Shown piece after piece: positions 17,739-27,562 of a stretch of DNA of 64,000 bases (the first letter of the stretch is position 1; each line of letters begins with the position of its first letter). Under the pieces are notes generated by a model. It searched no databases. It was given only the letters and a program-made list of their open reading frames with translations, and was not told the origin of the DNA. Made by a program: the position numbers and the translations under genes. Source of the stretch: JARRNE01 sp963824085 (GTDB lineage: Bacteria > Pseudomonadota > Gammaproteobacteria > Chromatiales > Chromatiaceae); NCBI GenBank assembly GCA_963824085.1, contig CAWGNT010000004.1, forward strand, positions 1 through 64,000, given 5' to 3'.

Positions 17739-19043
17739 ATGGGCCGATTCATTCTGACGCTGTTGTTGCTGTCTGCCATCCCTGTGCACGCGCAGCAGGT
17801 GGAAGTCCTCGGGGCCCGCGTCTGGCCTGCACCCGACCAGACACGCGTTGTGATCGATACCGCCGCCGCCGTCTCGCACAAGATATTCCCGCTCGACAAC
17901 CCGCATCGACTCGTGATCGATATTCCGGATGCGCGCCTGACCGGCAAGCTTCCCATCGTGGAGCCGAAGGATCCGCTGCTTGCCGGGATTCGCAGTGGAA
18001 TCCGGGCGGGTGATGATCTGCGGATCGTACTGGACCTGAAGCAGACGGTTCGGGTGAAGAGCTTTCTCCTGCGCCCCAATCAGCGCTATGGACATCGGCT
18101 CGTGCTCGACCTTAGCCCTTCACACGTGCGCCCGGTCGCCGCTGCCTCCAGGACTGCCGTTGGCAGCCCACGCAAGAAGCTACGGGACGTCGTCGTCGCG
18201 ATCGACGCGGGCCATGGAGGGGAAGACCCCGGTGCGATCGGGGCCAGCGGGACAAAGGAGAAGGACATCACCTTGGCCATCGCTCGCAAGCTTGCGCGTT
18301 TGGTCAAGCGAGAGCGCGGAATGCGCCCGGTGTTGATTCGTGACGGCGACTACTACGTCAGCCTGCGCAGGCGCATTGCCGTGGCGCGAAAGCACAAAGC
18401 GGACATCTTCGTCTCCATACACGCTGACGCCTTCAACGACCCGCGGGTGAATGGCTCCTCGGTTTACACCCTGTCGTACCGAGGCGCCAGCAGCGAGGCA
18501 GCCAAATGGCTGGCCGACAAAGAGAACAGTGCGGACCTTATTGGCGGTATCGACCTCGACGAGAGCGACGGCGAGCTGGTCACCGTGCTGCTTGACATGA
18601 CGCAGAATGCGACCATGGAGCACAGCGCCCTCGCGGCGCAGAAGGTGCTGGATAACATCAAGCGCCTGGGAGACGTGCACAAATCGCGCGTGCAAAAGGC
18701 GGGGTTCGTCGTCCTGAAGGCCCCGGACATCCCGTCGATGCTGATCGAAACCGCCTACATCTCCAATCCGGAGGAAGAGAAGCGGCTGCGCGACAGCGGC
18801 TACCAGACCCATCTGGCGCAGGCAATCCTCGGCGGCATCAAGGACTATCTCCAGAGCTTCCCGCCCCCCGGCACGATCCTCGCCGCCCGTGAGGCGCCCC
18901 GGCGGCACGTCATCAACCGCGGCGACACCTTGGGAGAGATCGCGAAGCTGTATGACGTGAGTCTCACCACGCTCCGCTCGGCGAACGGAATCGACGGCGA
19001 CGTCATCCAGGCGGGCCAGGTGCTGACCATCCCCGGTAGTTGA
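17739..19043 (+). CDS. amiC: N-acetylmuramoyl-L-alanine amidase with AMIN and LysM domains
   Basis: A 434-aa periplasmic amidase that cuts the lactyl-peptide bond of murein during cell separation. In order it has a signal peptide (1-18), an AMIN septal-targeting domain (about 20-120), the zinc Amidase_3 domain (IDAGHGGEDPGA near 152, SIHADAF near 228, catalytic Glu in MLIETAYISN near 330), and one C-terminal LysM (HVINRGDTLGEIAKLYDVS, about 388-432). The LysM makes it more like AmiB/AmiC of Pseudomonas and Thioalkalivibrio types than E. coli AmiC. The AMIB/AMIC distinction is uncertain. Confidence 0.93.
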   Translation: MGRFILTLLLLSAIPVHAQQVEVLGARVWPAPDQTRVVIDTAAAVSHKIFPLDNPHRLVIDIPDARLTGKLPIVEPKDPLLAGIRSGIRAGDDLRIVLDLKQTVRVKSFLLRPNQRYGHRLVLDLSPSHVRPVAAASRTAVGSPRKKLRDVVVAIDAGHGGEDPGAIGASGTKEKDITLAIARKLARLVKRERGMRPVLIRDGDYYVSLRRRIAVARKHKADIFVSIHADAFNDPRVNGSSVYTLSYRGASSEAAKWLADKENSADLIGGIDLDESDGELVTVLLDMTQNATMEHSALAAQKVLDNIKRLGDVHKSRVQKAGFVVLKAPDIPSMLIETAYISNPEEEKRLRDSGYQTHLAQAILGGIKDYLQSFPPPGTILAAREAPRRHVINRGDTLGEIAKLYDVSLTTLRSANGIDGDVIQAGQVLTIPGS

Positions 19044-19193
19044 CGCGCGTATCGTCCCAGGCGCGCCCCGGCGAGCGGCCGCACGCCTTCGCCGCCGAGA
19101 CCGAGAGGCTGGTTGGGGGCGGCCCAAGCTGAGGCAGGCGGGCGGGTCTCCAAGGCCCTTGAAGGCGTATCGACTTTTTGCTTCTATCCGCGG

Positions 19194-21008
19194 ATGGCAA
19201 ACCGGATCCGCCTCCTTCCGCCGCAGCTCATCAACCAGATCTCCGCCGGAGAAGTGGTGGAGCGGCCGGCCTCGGTGGGAAAGGAGTTGATCGAGAACAG
19301 CCTGGACGCCGGCGCCGACCGGATCGAGATCGACGCAGAGCAAGGAGGCGTCAAGCTGTTGCGGGTGCGGGACAGCGGTTGCGGTATCCCGCGTGAGGAT
19401 TTGGCATTGGCCCTTGCTCGTCACGCGACCAGCAAGATCTCCGTCTTGGCGGATCTGGATTCGGTCGCCACCCTCGGCTTTCGCGGCGAGGCGCTCCCAA
19501 GCATTGCATCGGTGTCCCGCCTCGAAATCCTGTCCCGGTCGCACGGTGACGGGCACCACGCGTGGCGCGTCTGCGGCGGCGGAGACGAGATCGGAGAACC
19601 CCTCCCGGCGGCGCACCCGGTGGGGACTACCGTGGAAGTGCGGGACCTCTTCTACAACACGCCGGCGCGCCGCAAGTTCCTGCGCTCCGAAAGGACCGAA
19701 TTCACCCATCTGGAGCAGGTGGTGCGGCGCATCGCCTTGGCACATCGCAAGGTTCAGTTCCGGCTGAGTCACAACGGACGGCTAGTATTTGATCTGCCCG
19801 CCGTGGACGAAGACGAGCGCTATTTGGAGCAGCGCCTTCAGGCACTGCTAGGCGCGGCTTTTCTGGACCATGTCCTGGAGGTGAAGGGGGAGGCCGTCGG
19901 TCTGCGTCTGCACGGATGGGTAGCAAGTCCGGCGTTTTCTCGCACCCAGGGCGATCTACAATTCTTTTACGTGAATGGGCGCATGGCACGTGACAAGCTC
20001 GTGACCCATGCCGTGCGTCAGGCCTATCAGGACGTGCTCCACCACGGTCGCCATCCTGCCTATGTGCTTTACCTGGACCTCCCGCCAGTGCTGGTCGACG
20101 TCAATGTTCACCCGGCGAAGCACGAGGTCCGTTTTCGCGAGGCACGGCAGGTTCACGACTTCATCTACAGAACGCTGAACCGCCGCTTGGAAGAGGGGGT
20201 GACCGCGGGCTCGCAGGAGACCGTGGAAGGTCAAGCCGCATTCGCGGCCGACGAAGGTAGGCGTGAGGGCTCTCCGCTGCCCTCACGCCCGCCGCCTATC
20301 CAGCTCGGCATCGGCGAGCCGGCTATGAGCTACCAGTTCAGCTTCGAGGCACAACGGCCGCCAGCGTCCGCTCCGGGTCCTGGAGCGGAATCGCCTGCCT
20401 CGATGCAGGGGAAGGACGAGGCGGTCCCTCCGCTCGGCTTTGCCATCGGACAGCTCAGTGGCATCTACGTGCTTGCGCAGTCGGCCGACGGACTGGTGAT
20501 TGTGGACATGCATGCGGCGCACGAGCGGATCGGCTATGAGAGGCTGAAGCGTGCGTGGGAGTGGGGGGTTATTGGGAGGCAACCGCTGCTGGTGCCGGTC
20601 GTTGTCCGGGTCAGCGCGCGCGAGGCGGACTTGGCGGAGCTCAATGCCGATCTATTGGGGCGGCTCGGGCTCGCGGTGGACCGCGTCGGAAGCGAGAGCC
20701 TGGTGGTCCGGGAGGTGCCCGCACTGTTACGCGATGCGGACGTCGAGAGGCTGCTTCGCGACCTGCTCTCGGACCTCGTAATACACGGCAGCAGCGAGCG
20801 CATACGTGAAGAGATCAACGCGGTCCTGGCGACCATGGCCTGTCACGGCTCGGTGCGGGCGAATCGGCGATTGACCGTCGAGGAGATGAACGGCCTGCTG
20901 CGGACCATGGAAGAAACCGAGCGCGTCGACCAATGCAATCATGGTCGTCCGACCTGGGTAAGACTGTCACAGCGGGAGCTCGACCGCCTGTTCATGCGCG
21001 GGCGCTGA
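19194..21008 (+). CDS. mutL: DNA mismatch repair protein MutL
   Basis: A 604-aa GHKL ATPase that links MutS to strand incision. The N-terminal motifs are ELIENSLDAGA, DSGCGI and GFRGEAL; a Pro-rich linker covers about residues 340-400. The C-terminal domain has D438 in DMHAAHERIGYE, an endonuclease motif DQHA(X)2E(X)4E with Met replacing Gln. It also has ACHGSVRANR and CNHGRPTW, the other metal-site motifs of nicking MutL proteins. So this MutL probably nicks DNA itself, unlike E. coli. The ATG at 19,194 is chosen because homology begins at MANRIRLLPPQL. Confidence 0.96.
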   Translation: MANRIRLLPPQLINQISAGEVVERPASVGKELIENSLDAGADRIEIDAEQGGVKLLRVRDSGCGIPREDLALALARHATSKISVLADLDSVATLGFRGEALPSIASVSRLEILSRSHGDGHHAWRVCGGGDEIGEPLPAAHPVGTTVEVRDLFYNTPARRKFLRSERTEFTHLEQVVRRIALAHRKVQFRLSHNGRLVFDLPAVDEDERYLEQRLQALLGAAFLDHVLEVKGEAVGLRLHGWVASPAFSRTQGDLQFFYVNGRMARDKLVTHAVRQAYQDVLHHGRHPAYVLYLDLPPVLVDVNVHPAKHEVRFREARQVHDFIYRTLNRRLEEGVTAGSQETVEGQAAFAADEGRREGSPLPSRPPPIQLGIGEPAMSYQFSFEAQRPPASAPGPGAESPASMQGKDEAVPPLGFAIGQLSGIYVLAQSADGLVIVDMHAAHERIGYERLKRAWEWGVIGRQPLLVPVVVRVSAREADLAELNADLLGRLGLAVDRVGSESLVVREVPALLRDADVERLLRDLLSDLVIHGSSERIREEINAVLATMACHGSVRANRRLTVEEMNGLLRTMEETERVDQCNHGRPTWVRLSQRELDRLFMRGR

Positions 21009-21023
21009 CGCGTCAGCGGTGCC

Positions 21024-21974
21024 ATGACATCCCGTGATCCAGACCGGCGTCCGCTCGCCGTCCTGCTCATGGGACCTACGGCGTCAGGCAAGACGGATCT
21101 CGCGGTGGAGCTGGTACGGCGGCTGCCGTGCGACATCGTAAGCGTGGACTCCGCCCTCGTTTACCGCGGCATGGACATTGGCACCGCCAAGCCCGGACCG
21201 GAGGTGCTCGCCCGGGCGCCGCACCGCTTGATCGATATCTGCGACCCGAGTGAGGCGTACTCGGCGGCGCGCTTTCGCGCAGACGCCCTGCGCGAGATGG
21301 CCGCAATTGCCGCCGCTGGGAGGATTCCACTCCTGGTGGGCGGTACGATGCTTTACTTTCGGGCATTGACCCGTGGACTTTCGACCCTGCCGAGCGCAGA
21401 TGCGAGTGTCCGCGAGCAGATCACCCAGGAGGCAATGGAGTGTGGCTGGCAGCGTTTACACCAGCGCCTCGCCGCGGTCGATCCGGCCTCTGCACAGCGG
21501 ATCCACGCACGCGATCCGCAGCGCATCCAGCGCGCCCTAGAGGTCTATCTGCTCACAGGCACGCCGATGAGCGTGCTGATGGCGGATGGCGCTGCGCAGG
21601 CGGAGCTACCCTATCGGCTGCTGAAGCTAGTCCACGCGCCGGCCGATCGGGCAGTCCTGCACAGGCGAATCGAGCAACGCTTCCTGCGCATGCTCGAGGC
21701 GGGGTTCGAGCAAGAGGTGCAAGCCTTGTGGCAGCGCGGAGACCTGACGCCGAGCATGCCGTCGATGCGCTCCGTGGGTTATCGGCAGATGTTGAAATAC
21801 CTGTTGGGGGAATATACGTTTGACGAAATGGTGCAGCGCGGCATCGTCGCAACCCGGCAATTGGCTAAGCGGCAGCTGACTTGGCTACGAGCGGACGATC
21901 GCGGTATGTGGCTACGCGAAGGCGGGGTGCCCTGGGACCAGGCACTGGCCTTGGTGGAGTCGGCGCGGAGGTGA
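21024..21974 (+). CDS. miaA: tRNA dimethylallyltransferase
   Basis: A 316-aa enzyme that adds the dimethylallyl group to A37 of UNN-decoding tRNAs. The P-loop is GPTASGKT (17-24); SVDSALVYRGMDIGTAKP and DICDPSEAYSAARF follow, and the DxxxxxRAL-type segment (RIQRALEVYLLTG) is in place. Length is normal. It lies 15 bases after mutL, and the miaA-hfq-hflX order continues the conserved operon. Confidence 0.96.
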   Translation: MTSRDPDRRPLAVLLMGPTASGKTDLAVELVRRLPCDIVSVDSALVYRGMDIGTAKPGPEVLARAPHRLIDICDPSEAYSAARFRADALREMAAIAAAGRIPLLVGGTMLYFRALTRGLSTLPSADASVREQITQEAMECGWQRLHQRLAAVDPASAQRIHARDPQRIQRALEVYLLTGTPMSVLMADGAAQAELPYRLLKLVHAPADRAVLHRRIEQRFLRMLEAGFEQEVQALWQRGDLTPSMPSMRSVGYRQMLKYLLGEYTFDEMVQRGIVATRQLAKRQLTWLRADDRGMWLREGGVPWDQALALVESARR

Positions 21975-22085
21975 TAGAGGCGAAATCAACCGGTTGGTAT
22001 GCTAGTCTATTCGGTTGTTGTGGTTGCCGGCTTTCCGGCCAAACGGTTTGTTCGGGTCCCCATTTATAAAACAAGGAGATAACCC

Positions 22086-22340
22086 ATGTCCAAGGGGCAG
22101 AGCCTACAAGACCCGTTTTTGAACGCGCTGCGCAAGGAGCGCGTACCTGTTTCGATTTTCTTGGTGAATGGAATCAAGCTCCAAGGCCACATCGAGTCAT
22201 TCGATCAATTCGTCGTTTTGCTGAAGAACAACGTCAGTCAGATGATCTACAAACACGCCATCTCAACGGTGGTCCCTTCCCGCAACATCAAGCTCCCGAT
22301 CGCTGCGCCCGAAGCCCAACCCGAGCCGGGAAACGTTTGA
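22086..22340 (+). CDS. hfq: RNA chaperone Hfq
   Basis: An 84-aa Sm-like protein forming the hexamer that pairs small RNAs with mRNAs. The Sm1 motif (SIFLVNGIKLQGHIESFDQF) and Sm2 motif (YKHAISTVVP) are intact; the C-terminal tail is short. AAGGAG lies 7 bases before the ATG. Its presence fits the candidate small RNA at the left of this window. Confidence 0.98.
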   Translation: MSKGQSLQDPFLNALRKERVPVSIFLVNGIKLQGHIESFDQFVVLLKNNVSQMIYKHAISTVVPSRNIKLPIAAPEAQPEPGNV

Positions 22341-22432
22341 TGCCAACCGACGCGACCGTGGGTCGCGACCGGCTCTGCCGCGTCTCTTGACGCCGCTGCT
22401 TCCAAGAGCTGAGGTACCCACCGCCGGCGCAC

Positions 22433-23752
22433 ATGTTTGAGCGGCCAAGTGCAGGGGAGAGGGCAGTTCTCGTCCACCTCGATTTTGGCGCGAGCGCCGA
22501 GCCGGCGGAGCTGGACGAGTTTCGCCAGCTCGCCGATTCGGCGGGCGCGGAGGTCGTCGGGCTAGTCAGGGGATCGCGCGCAGCGCCAGACTCGCGGCTG
22601 TTCATGGGCTCGGGCAAGGCCGACGAGCTCAGGGCGCTCATCGACGCCGAAAAGGCGGAGCTGGTCATCGTCGATCACGCCCTGTCGCCCGCTCAGGAGC
22701 GCAACCTCGAGCGTCACCTCCAATGCCGCGTGGTCGATCGCACCGGCTTGATTCTCGATATTTTTGCTCAGCGCGCTCGATCGTTCGAGGGCAAGCTACA
22801 GGTGGAGCTGGCACAACTGCGCCATCTGTCTACCCGCCTTGTGCGTGGCTGGACCCACCTGGAGCGCCAAAAGGGCGGCATCGGCCTTCGCGGGCCGGGG
22901 GAAACCCAGCTGGAGGCCGACCGTCGGTTGCTGGCCAAGCGAATCGCCGTCATCACGCGACGCCTCGAGCGCATTTCCGCCCAGCGCGCTCAAGGACGGC
23001 GCGCACGCACGAGGGCGGAGCTGCCAAGCGTGTCGCTCGTCGGCTACACGAATGCAGGCAAGTCCACCCTGTTTAATCGTCTAACGCAGTCCGCCGTGTA
23101 CCAGGCCGATCAGCTCTTTGCGACCCTGGACCCAACTTTGCGGCGCCTTCCTCTGCCGGAAGGCGAAGCCGTGATCCTTGCGGACACGGTCGGATTCATC
23201 AATCACTTGCCCCATGAGCTGGTAGCCGCCTTCCGCTCTACGTTGGAAGAGACCAGAACCGCCGCGCTCCTCCTGCATGTCGTGGATGCAGCGAGTCCGC
23301 GACGCTCAGGCTCCATTGCCGACGTCGAGGCGGTGCTATCGGAGATCGGCGCCGGGGATATCGCGCAGATTCAAGTCTTCAACAAGACGGACTTACTGTC
23401 GGACGCGGGACCTCGGATCGAGCGAAACTCGGACGGGCTGGTGCAACGGGTTTGGCTGTCGGCTGCGACAGGGGAGGGCATCGGGCTACTGGTAGAGGTC
23501 GTCGCCGAGTACTTTCGCGGTGATCAGGTCCACCGCTGGGTGTCCCTTGGCCCGCTGGACGGCGGCCTGCGGGCTTGGTTTTTCGCGCACGGCCGCGTAC
23601 TGTCAGAGCAAGGGACCGCAGACGGCGGTTGGGAGATGGAGGTGATGGTGCCGCGGCTCAAGCTCGACCGGCTGCTGAGCAGGGACGGCTCGGTAGGAGC
23701 TCGACTGCTGACGCGCGAACCCCAAGAGGCCCTCGCGTCGGGCGCCAGATGA
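22433..23752 (+). CDS. hflX: Ribosome-associated GTPase HflX
   Basis: A 439-aa GTPase that rescues or splits stalled ribosomes under stress. The N-terminal HflX domain (LFMGSGKADEL, VDHALSPAQERN) and GTP-binding domain are complete: G1 GYTNAGKST near 203, G3 DTVGFINHLP, G4 NKTD. The Gly-rich linker segment GPGETQLEADRR is also visible. A C-terminal extension follows the G domain. It lies 92 bases after hfq. Confidence 0.96.
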   Translation: MFERPSAGERAVLVHLDFGASAEPAELDEFRQLADSAGAEVVGLVRGSRAAPDSRLFMGSGKADELRALIDAEKAELVIVDHALSPAQERNLERHLQCRVVDRTGLILDIFAQRARSFEGKLQVELAQLRHLSTRLVRGWTHLERQKGGIGLRGPGETQLEADRRLLAKRIAVITRRLERISAQRAQGRRARTRAELPSVSLVGYTNAGKSTLFNRLTQSAVYQADQLFATLDPTLRRLPLPEGEAVILADTVGFINHLPHELVAAFRSTLEETRTAALLLHVVDAASPRRSGSIADVEAVLSEIGAGDIAQIQVFNKTDLLSDAGPRIERNSDGLVQRVWLSAATGEGIGLLVEVVAEYFRGDQVHRWVSLGPLDGGLRAWFFAHGRVLSEQGTADGGWEMEVMVPRLKLDRLLSRDGSVGARLLTREPQEALASGAR

Positions 23753-24095
23753 TCGGATCAGGTGCGTCGCGAATACGCAAAGTTTGCCGAAACCGTCGAG
23801 CCTTCCTAGAATGCGCGGCTCTGTCGGCCCGGATGTGAGCGGCGGCCTGTTGCGCGCGGCAGCGATCGGAGGCGCGGGTGGGACGAAGGCGAGCTCGACG
23901 CGCAATGCAGGTCCATTCCTTAATCACCGGAGCTGGACGTCGGGTGGGTGGAACTATCCTTCGGTTTCCCGATGCGCGGGTCTCATGCCGGGGAAAACGC
24001 TGATTTGGTCGGCCGTCCCTTTCGGCAGGACCGCGGATGCGGGAGCCTTGCACATCATCAACGACCGAGTCATGAACATCGTCAACGGAGTCACT
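23753..24095. other. Unusually long hflX-hflK spacer
   Basis: The hflK frame is open upstream to 23,784, but HflK homology begins only at 24,096. I see no gene or terminator in these 343 bases. In most gammaproteobacteria hflX and hflK nearly touch, so extra control or inserted sequence is possible. Confidence 0.45.
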
Positions 24096-25259
24096 ATGGC
24101 CTGGAATGAGCCGGGAGGCGGAAACAAAGACCCCTGGAGCGGGAAGGGCGGAGACCAGGGTCCACCCGATCTGGACGAGGTCGTGCGCAAGCTCCAAGAG
24201 CGGCTTGGCGGGCTGTTCGGCGGGAAGAAGAAGCCGGGCGGCAGTGAGCCGGGCGGCGGCAGGCCCGGGCTTCCCGGCGGTGGATTCAACCCGCGCGCGA
24301 TCGGGATCGGAGCCGCGGTGCTGCTCGTTGTCTGGATCGCCTCGGGAATCTATATCGTCGAGCCGGCCGAGCGCGGAATCGTGCTGCGCTTCGGCGCCTA
24401 CAAGGCGACGACGGAGCCCGGTCCGCATTGGCACATTCCGGTTCCCATCGAGCGGGTGGAAATGGTCAACGTCGATGAGATCTCCACCTTCACCCACCAG
24501 GCGTCGATGCTGACGCAGGACGAGAACATCGTGGATGTCGAGCTGACGGTCCAGTCGCGTATTCAGGACGCGGCCGACTATCTGTTCCAGGACCAGAACC
24601 CGGACAAGACGCTGCGCGACGTCACCGAAACCGTGGTGCGCAAGACGATCGGCGGCAGCAAGCTCGACTACATCCTCACCGAGGGACGCAGCGCCACCGC
24701 GCAGACCATCCAGGAGAGGATTCAAGTCCTCATCAACAAGTACAAGACGGGGCTCGAAGTGACCTCCGTCAACATGCAGCCTGCTAAGCCGCCGGAGCAG
24801 GTGAAAGAGGCGTTCGACGACGCCATCAAGGCGCGTGAGGACAAAGAGCGAACGGAGAACAAGGCGGAGGCTTATTCCAACGAGATCCTACCACGGGCAC
24901 GCGGTGAGTCGGCGCGCATCCAGGCGGATGCCAAGGCTTATCGTGACAAGGTCATAGCCGAGGCCGGGGGTGAGGCCGCACGTTTTCTCGCCGTCCTGCA
25001 CGAGTACGAGAAGGCGCCGGATGTCACCCGCGAGCGTCTCTACCTGGACACCATGCAGCACGTGCTCAGTGGGAGCAACAAGGTCCTCCTCGACGTGAAG
25101 GGGGGGAACACCTTGATGTATCTCCCACTCGACCAACTGATGAAGCAACGTGGTGCCCAAGGTCCCGGAGACCTTACCAGCGGCCCGATGCCGCGGCTGG
25201 CACCGGAGTCACAGCCCAGAGCGGAACGCGATGTCATTCGCGGGCGGAGGACACGCTGA
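24096..25259 (+). CDS. hflK: FtsH protease regulator HflK
   Basis: A 387-aa SPFH/band-7 membrane protein that, with HflC, cages FtsH in the inner membrane. The N-terminal Gly/Pro-rich cytoplasmic segment (MAWNEPGGGNKDPW) is followed by one membrane helix (about 68-86), the SPFH domain (90-270) and a helical C-terminus. The start at 24,096 gives the standard HflK N-terminus. The stop overlaps the hflC ATG by one base (TGATG). Confidence 0.95.
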   Translation: MAWNEPGGGNKDPWSGKGGDQGPPDLDEVVRKLQERLGGLFGGKKKPGGSEPGGGRPGLPGGGFNPRAIGIGAAVLLVVWIASGIYIVEPAERGIVLRFGAYKATTEPGPHWHIPVPIERVEMVNVDEISTFTHQASMLTQDENIVDVELTVQSRIQDAADYLFQDQNPDKTLRDVTETVVRKTIGGSKLDYILTEGRSATAQTIQERIQVLINKYKTGLEVTSVNMQPAKPPEQVKEAFDDAIKAREDKERTENKAEAYSNEILPRARGESARIQADAKAYRDKVIAEAGGEAARFLAVLHEYEKAPDVTRERLYLDTMQHVLSGSNKVLLDVKGGNTLMYLPLDQLMKQRGAQGPGDLTSGPMPRLAPESQPRAERDVIRGRRTR

Positions 25260-26128
25260 TGCCCCAGTCCAAGATGCTAGCTGTCGTGGGTCTCGTCATA
25301 CTGGCCCTAATCCTTTACGCATCCACCTTCATCGTGAATCAGTGGCAGGTCGCCATCAAATTGCGACTCGGCGAGATCGTCTCGAGCGATTACCAGCCGG
25401 GGCTGCACTTCATGGTTCCGATCCTGAACAACATCAAGAAGTTCGACGGCCGCATCCAGACCCACGATTCGCGTCCGCAACGGTTTCTGACGATCGAGAA
25501 GAAGGACGTGATCGTCGACTACTACGCGAAGTGGCGGCTCTCGCATCCCGGCCAGTTTTACAGGTCAACGGGCGGCAACGCTGCGCGCGCTACGCGCCTG
25601 CTCTCCGAGCGGATCAACACGAGTCTGCGCGACGAGTTCGGCAAGCGAACGATCCAGGAGGTCGTATCAGAGGACCGCCAAGAGCTCATGGAGGAGCTGA
25701 CCAAGGTCGTGGACCGAAATGCCGCGGAGCTTGGCGTGGAGGTGATCGATGTTCGCGTCAAGAAGATCGATCTACCGCCCGAGGTGAGCGAATCTGTCTA
25801 CCAGCGCATGCGTGCGGAGCGGGAGCGAGTGGCGCGGGACCTGCGCGCCAAAGGCTCCGAGGCCGCAGAGCGTATCCGTGCCGACGCCGACCGCCAACGC
25901 ACGGTCATCCTGGCCGATGCCTACAAGGTGTCCGAAGAGGCGCGTGGCGAGGGTGACGCCAAGGCGACGGCCATCTATGCGAATGCGTATCAGCAAAATG
26001 CTTCCTTCTACTCGTTCTATCGAAGCCTGAGCGCGTATCGGGCGGCCTTCGGCCAGGGCGGGGACATGATGGTGCTCGAGCCCGATTCGGAGTTCCTTCG
26101 CTTTTTCAACAAGAAAGACGCGCCCTGA
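25259..26128 (+). CDS. hflC: FtsH protease regulator HflC
   Basis: A 289-aa SPFH protein, partner of HflK. A single N-terminal membrane helix (about 6-24) precedes the band-7 domain (NQWQVAIKLRLGEI onward) and the long helix around RMRAERERVARDLRAKGSEA. Length is standard. The one-base overlap with hflK couples their translation. Confidence 0.95.
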   Translation: MPQSKMLAVVGLVILALILYASTFIVNQWQVAIKLRLGEIVSSDYQPGLHFMVPILNNIKKFDGRIQTHDSRPQRFLTIEKKDVIVDYYAKWRLSHPGQFYRSTGGNAARATRLLSERINTSLRDEFGKRTIQEVVSEDRQELMEELTKVVDRNAAELGVEVIDVRVKKIDLPPEVSESVYQRMRAERERVARDLRAKGSEAAERIRADADRQRTVILADAYKVSEEARGEGDAKATAIYANAYQQNASFYSFYRSLSAYRAAFGQGGDMMVLEPDSEFLRFFNKKDAP

Positions 26129-26151
26129 GCGAGCCGGACTGGTACTGAGGA

Positions 26152-26337
26152 ATGTGGCACGATCTGTTGATCGCTTTGGCGCTGCTGTGTGTAATCGAGG
26201 GCATATGGCCCTTCCTCAGTCCGGACAGTCTCCGCCAGACGCTTCTGTTGGTGGCGGGGCAGGATAGTCGCTCGCTGCGCACCGCAGGCCTTGCCAGCAT
26301 GGTCGTCGGCGTCGGTCTCCTGTACCTGGTGAACTGA
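26152..26337 (+). CDS. DUF2065 small inner-membrane protein (YjeT-like)
   Basis: A 61-aa protein with two predicted membrane helices (about 3-21 and 44-60). It matches DUF2065 by the N-terminal LALLCVIEGIWPFLSPDSLR pattern. These small proteins sit between hflC and purA or hisZ in many gammaproteobacteria; function unknown. It is 23 bases after hflC and 9 bases before hisZ, clearly in the same operon. Confidence 0.85.
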   Translation: MWHDLLIALALLCVIEGIWPFLSPDSLRQTLLLVAGQDSRSLRTAGLASMVVGVGLLYLVN

Positions 26338-26346
26338 GAGTCGACC

Positions 26347-27531
26347 ATGCATGACGAGCGCTGGCTGCTCCCGTCGGGCATCGAAGAGATCCTTCCGCCC
26401 CACGCCCAGGTCATGGAGAGCCTGCGTCGTGATCTGCTGGACCTATATCGGGCCTGGGGTTACGAGCTCGTCATCCCGCCCTTCATCGACTACCTCGAGT
26501 CCCTCCTGACGGGGACCGGCCATGACCTCGATCTGCAGACCTTCAAGCTGACCGATCAGGAGAGCGGGCGGCTGCTAGGTGTGCGGGCGGACATGACGCC
26601 GCAGGTGGCACGGATCGACGCCCACCACCTGCGTCGCGATCTCCCGACGCGGCTGTGCTATTTGGGGACCGTTCTTCACACCCGTTCAGACGGGTTCGCG
26701 GGCACCCGCAGCCCGCTCCAGATCGGTGCCGAGATTTACGGGCACGCCGGACCAGAGAGCGATGCGGAGATCCTGCGGCTGGTCATGGAGACCTTGCGTG
26801 CCGCTCAGATTACGGACGCCTACCTCGATCTCGGTCATGTCGGTATCTTTCGCGGTCTCGCTCGGCAGGCTGGGCTTGATCCGCGCCAGGAGCTGTCACT
26901 CTTCGAGGTGCTCCAGCGCAAAGCGGAGCCGGAGATTGAGAGTCTGGTGGCAAGGTACGGGATGCGCGGCGCATCGGCGCGGATGTTGCTCGCAGTCGCC
27001 GAGCTTAATGGCGACGACGCCTTGAGTCGTGCCGAAAGCGAGCTGGCACAGGCTGACCGTTCCGTGCGGGAGGCATTGGCGTACCTGCGTCGGGTCGCCG
27101 ACGAGCTGCAGCGCTGGCTGCCCGACGTGCCGGTTCACTTCGACCTTGCCGAGCTGCGCGGTTATCACTACAAGACCGGCGTTGTCTTTGCGGCATTCGT
27201 GCCCGGCTGGGGTCTGGAGATCGCCCGCGGCGGACGTTACGACGACATCGGGCGTGTGTTCGGTCGCGCTCGGCCCGCGGTTGGCTTCAGCACGGACCTC
27301 AAGGGGCTGTTGCGACTTGGTAATGGCCTGGCCGAGCGCTATGCGGACGAGCCTGGCGTCTGGGCACCGTGGTCGGCTGACCAAACGCTACAGACGGAGA
27401 TCGCCCGTCTGCGCGCCGCGGGGCGACGTGTGCTTCAGGAACTGCCGGGGGAGGTGGCCGATGCGCGCGCCCTCGGGTGCAGCGAGGTCTTAACCCGCTC
27501 GGGCATGGGCTGGGTTCTGGCCCCGGCGTGA
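26347..27531 (+). CDS. hisZ: ATP phosphoribosyltransferase regulatory subunit HisZ
   Basis: A 394-aa histidyl-tRNA synthetase paralogue that activates short-form HisG at the first step of histidine synthesis. Class II-like motifs are visible (LPSGIEEILPPHA at the start, motif 2 region VRADMTPQVARI near 79, AGRGGRYD-like IARGGRYDDIG near 296), but the tRNA anticodon-binding domain is absent. The hisZ-purA order is conserved. HisG should be the short form elsewhere in the genome. Confidence 0.93.
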   Translation: MHDERWLLPSGIEEILPPHAQVMESLRRDLLDLYRAWGYELVIPPFIDYLESLLTGTGHDLDLQTFKLTDQESGRLLGVRADMTPQVARIDAHHLRRDLPTRLCYLGTVLHTRSDGFAGTRSPLQIGAEIYGHAGPESDAEILRLVMETLRAAQITDAYLDLGHVGIFRGLARQAGLDPRQELSLFEVLQRKAEPEIESLVARYGMRGASARMLLAVAELNGDDALSRAESELAQADRSVREALAYLRRVADELQRWLPDVPVHFDLAELRGYHYKTGVVFAAFVPGWGLEIARGGRYDDIGRVFGRARPAVGFSTDLKGLLRLGNGLAERYADEPGVWAPWSADQTLQTEIARLRAAGRRVLQELPGEVADARALGCSEVLTRSGMGWVLAPA

Positions 27532-27562
27532 GCGTACGGCGGGATCATTTGGGGTAATAGGC

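Noticed and set aside
18180..19772. 530-codon minus-strand frame
   Set aside because: Antisense to amiC and mutL, both of which are secure; composition is shadow-like.
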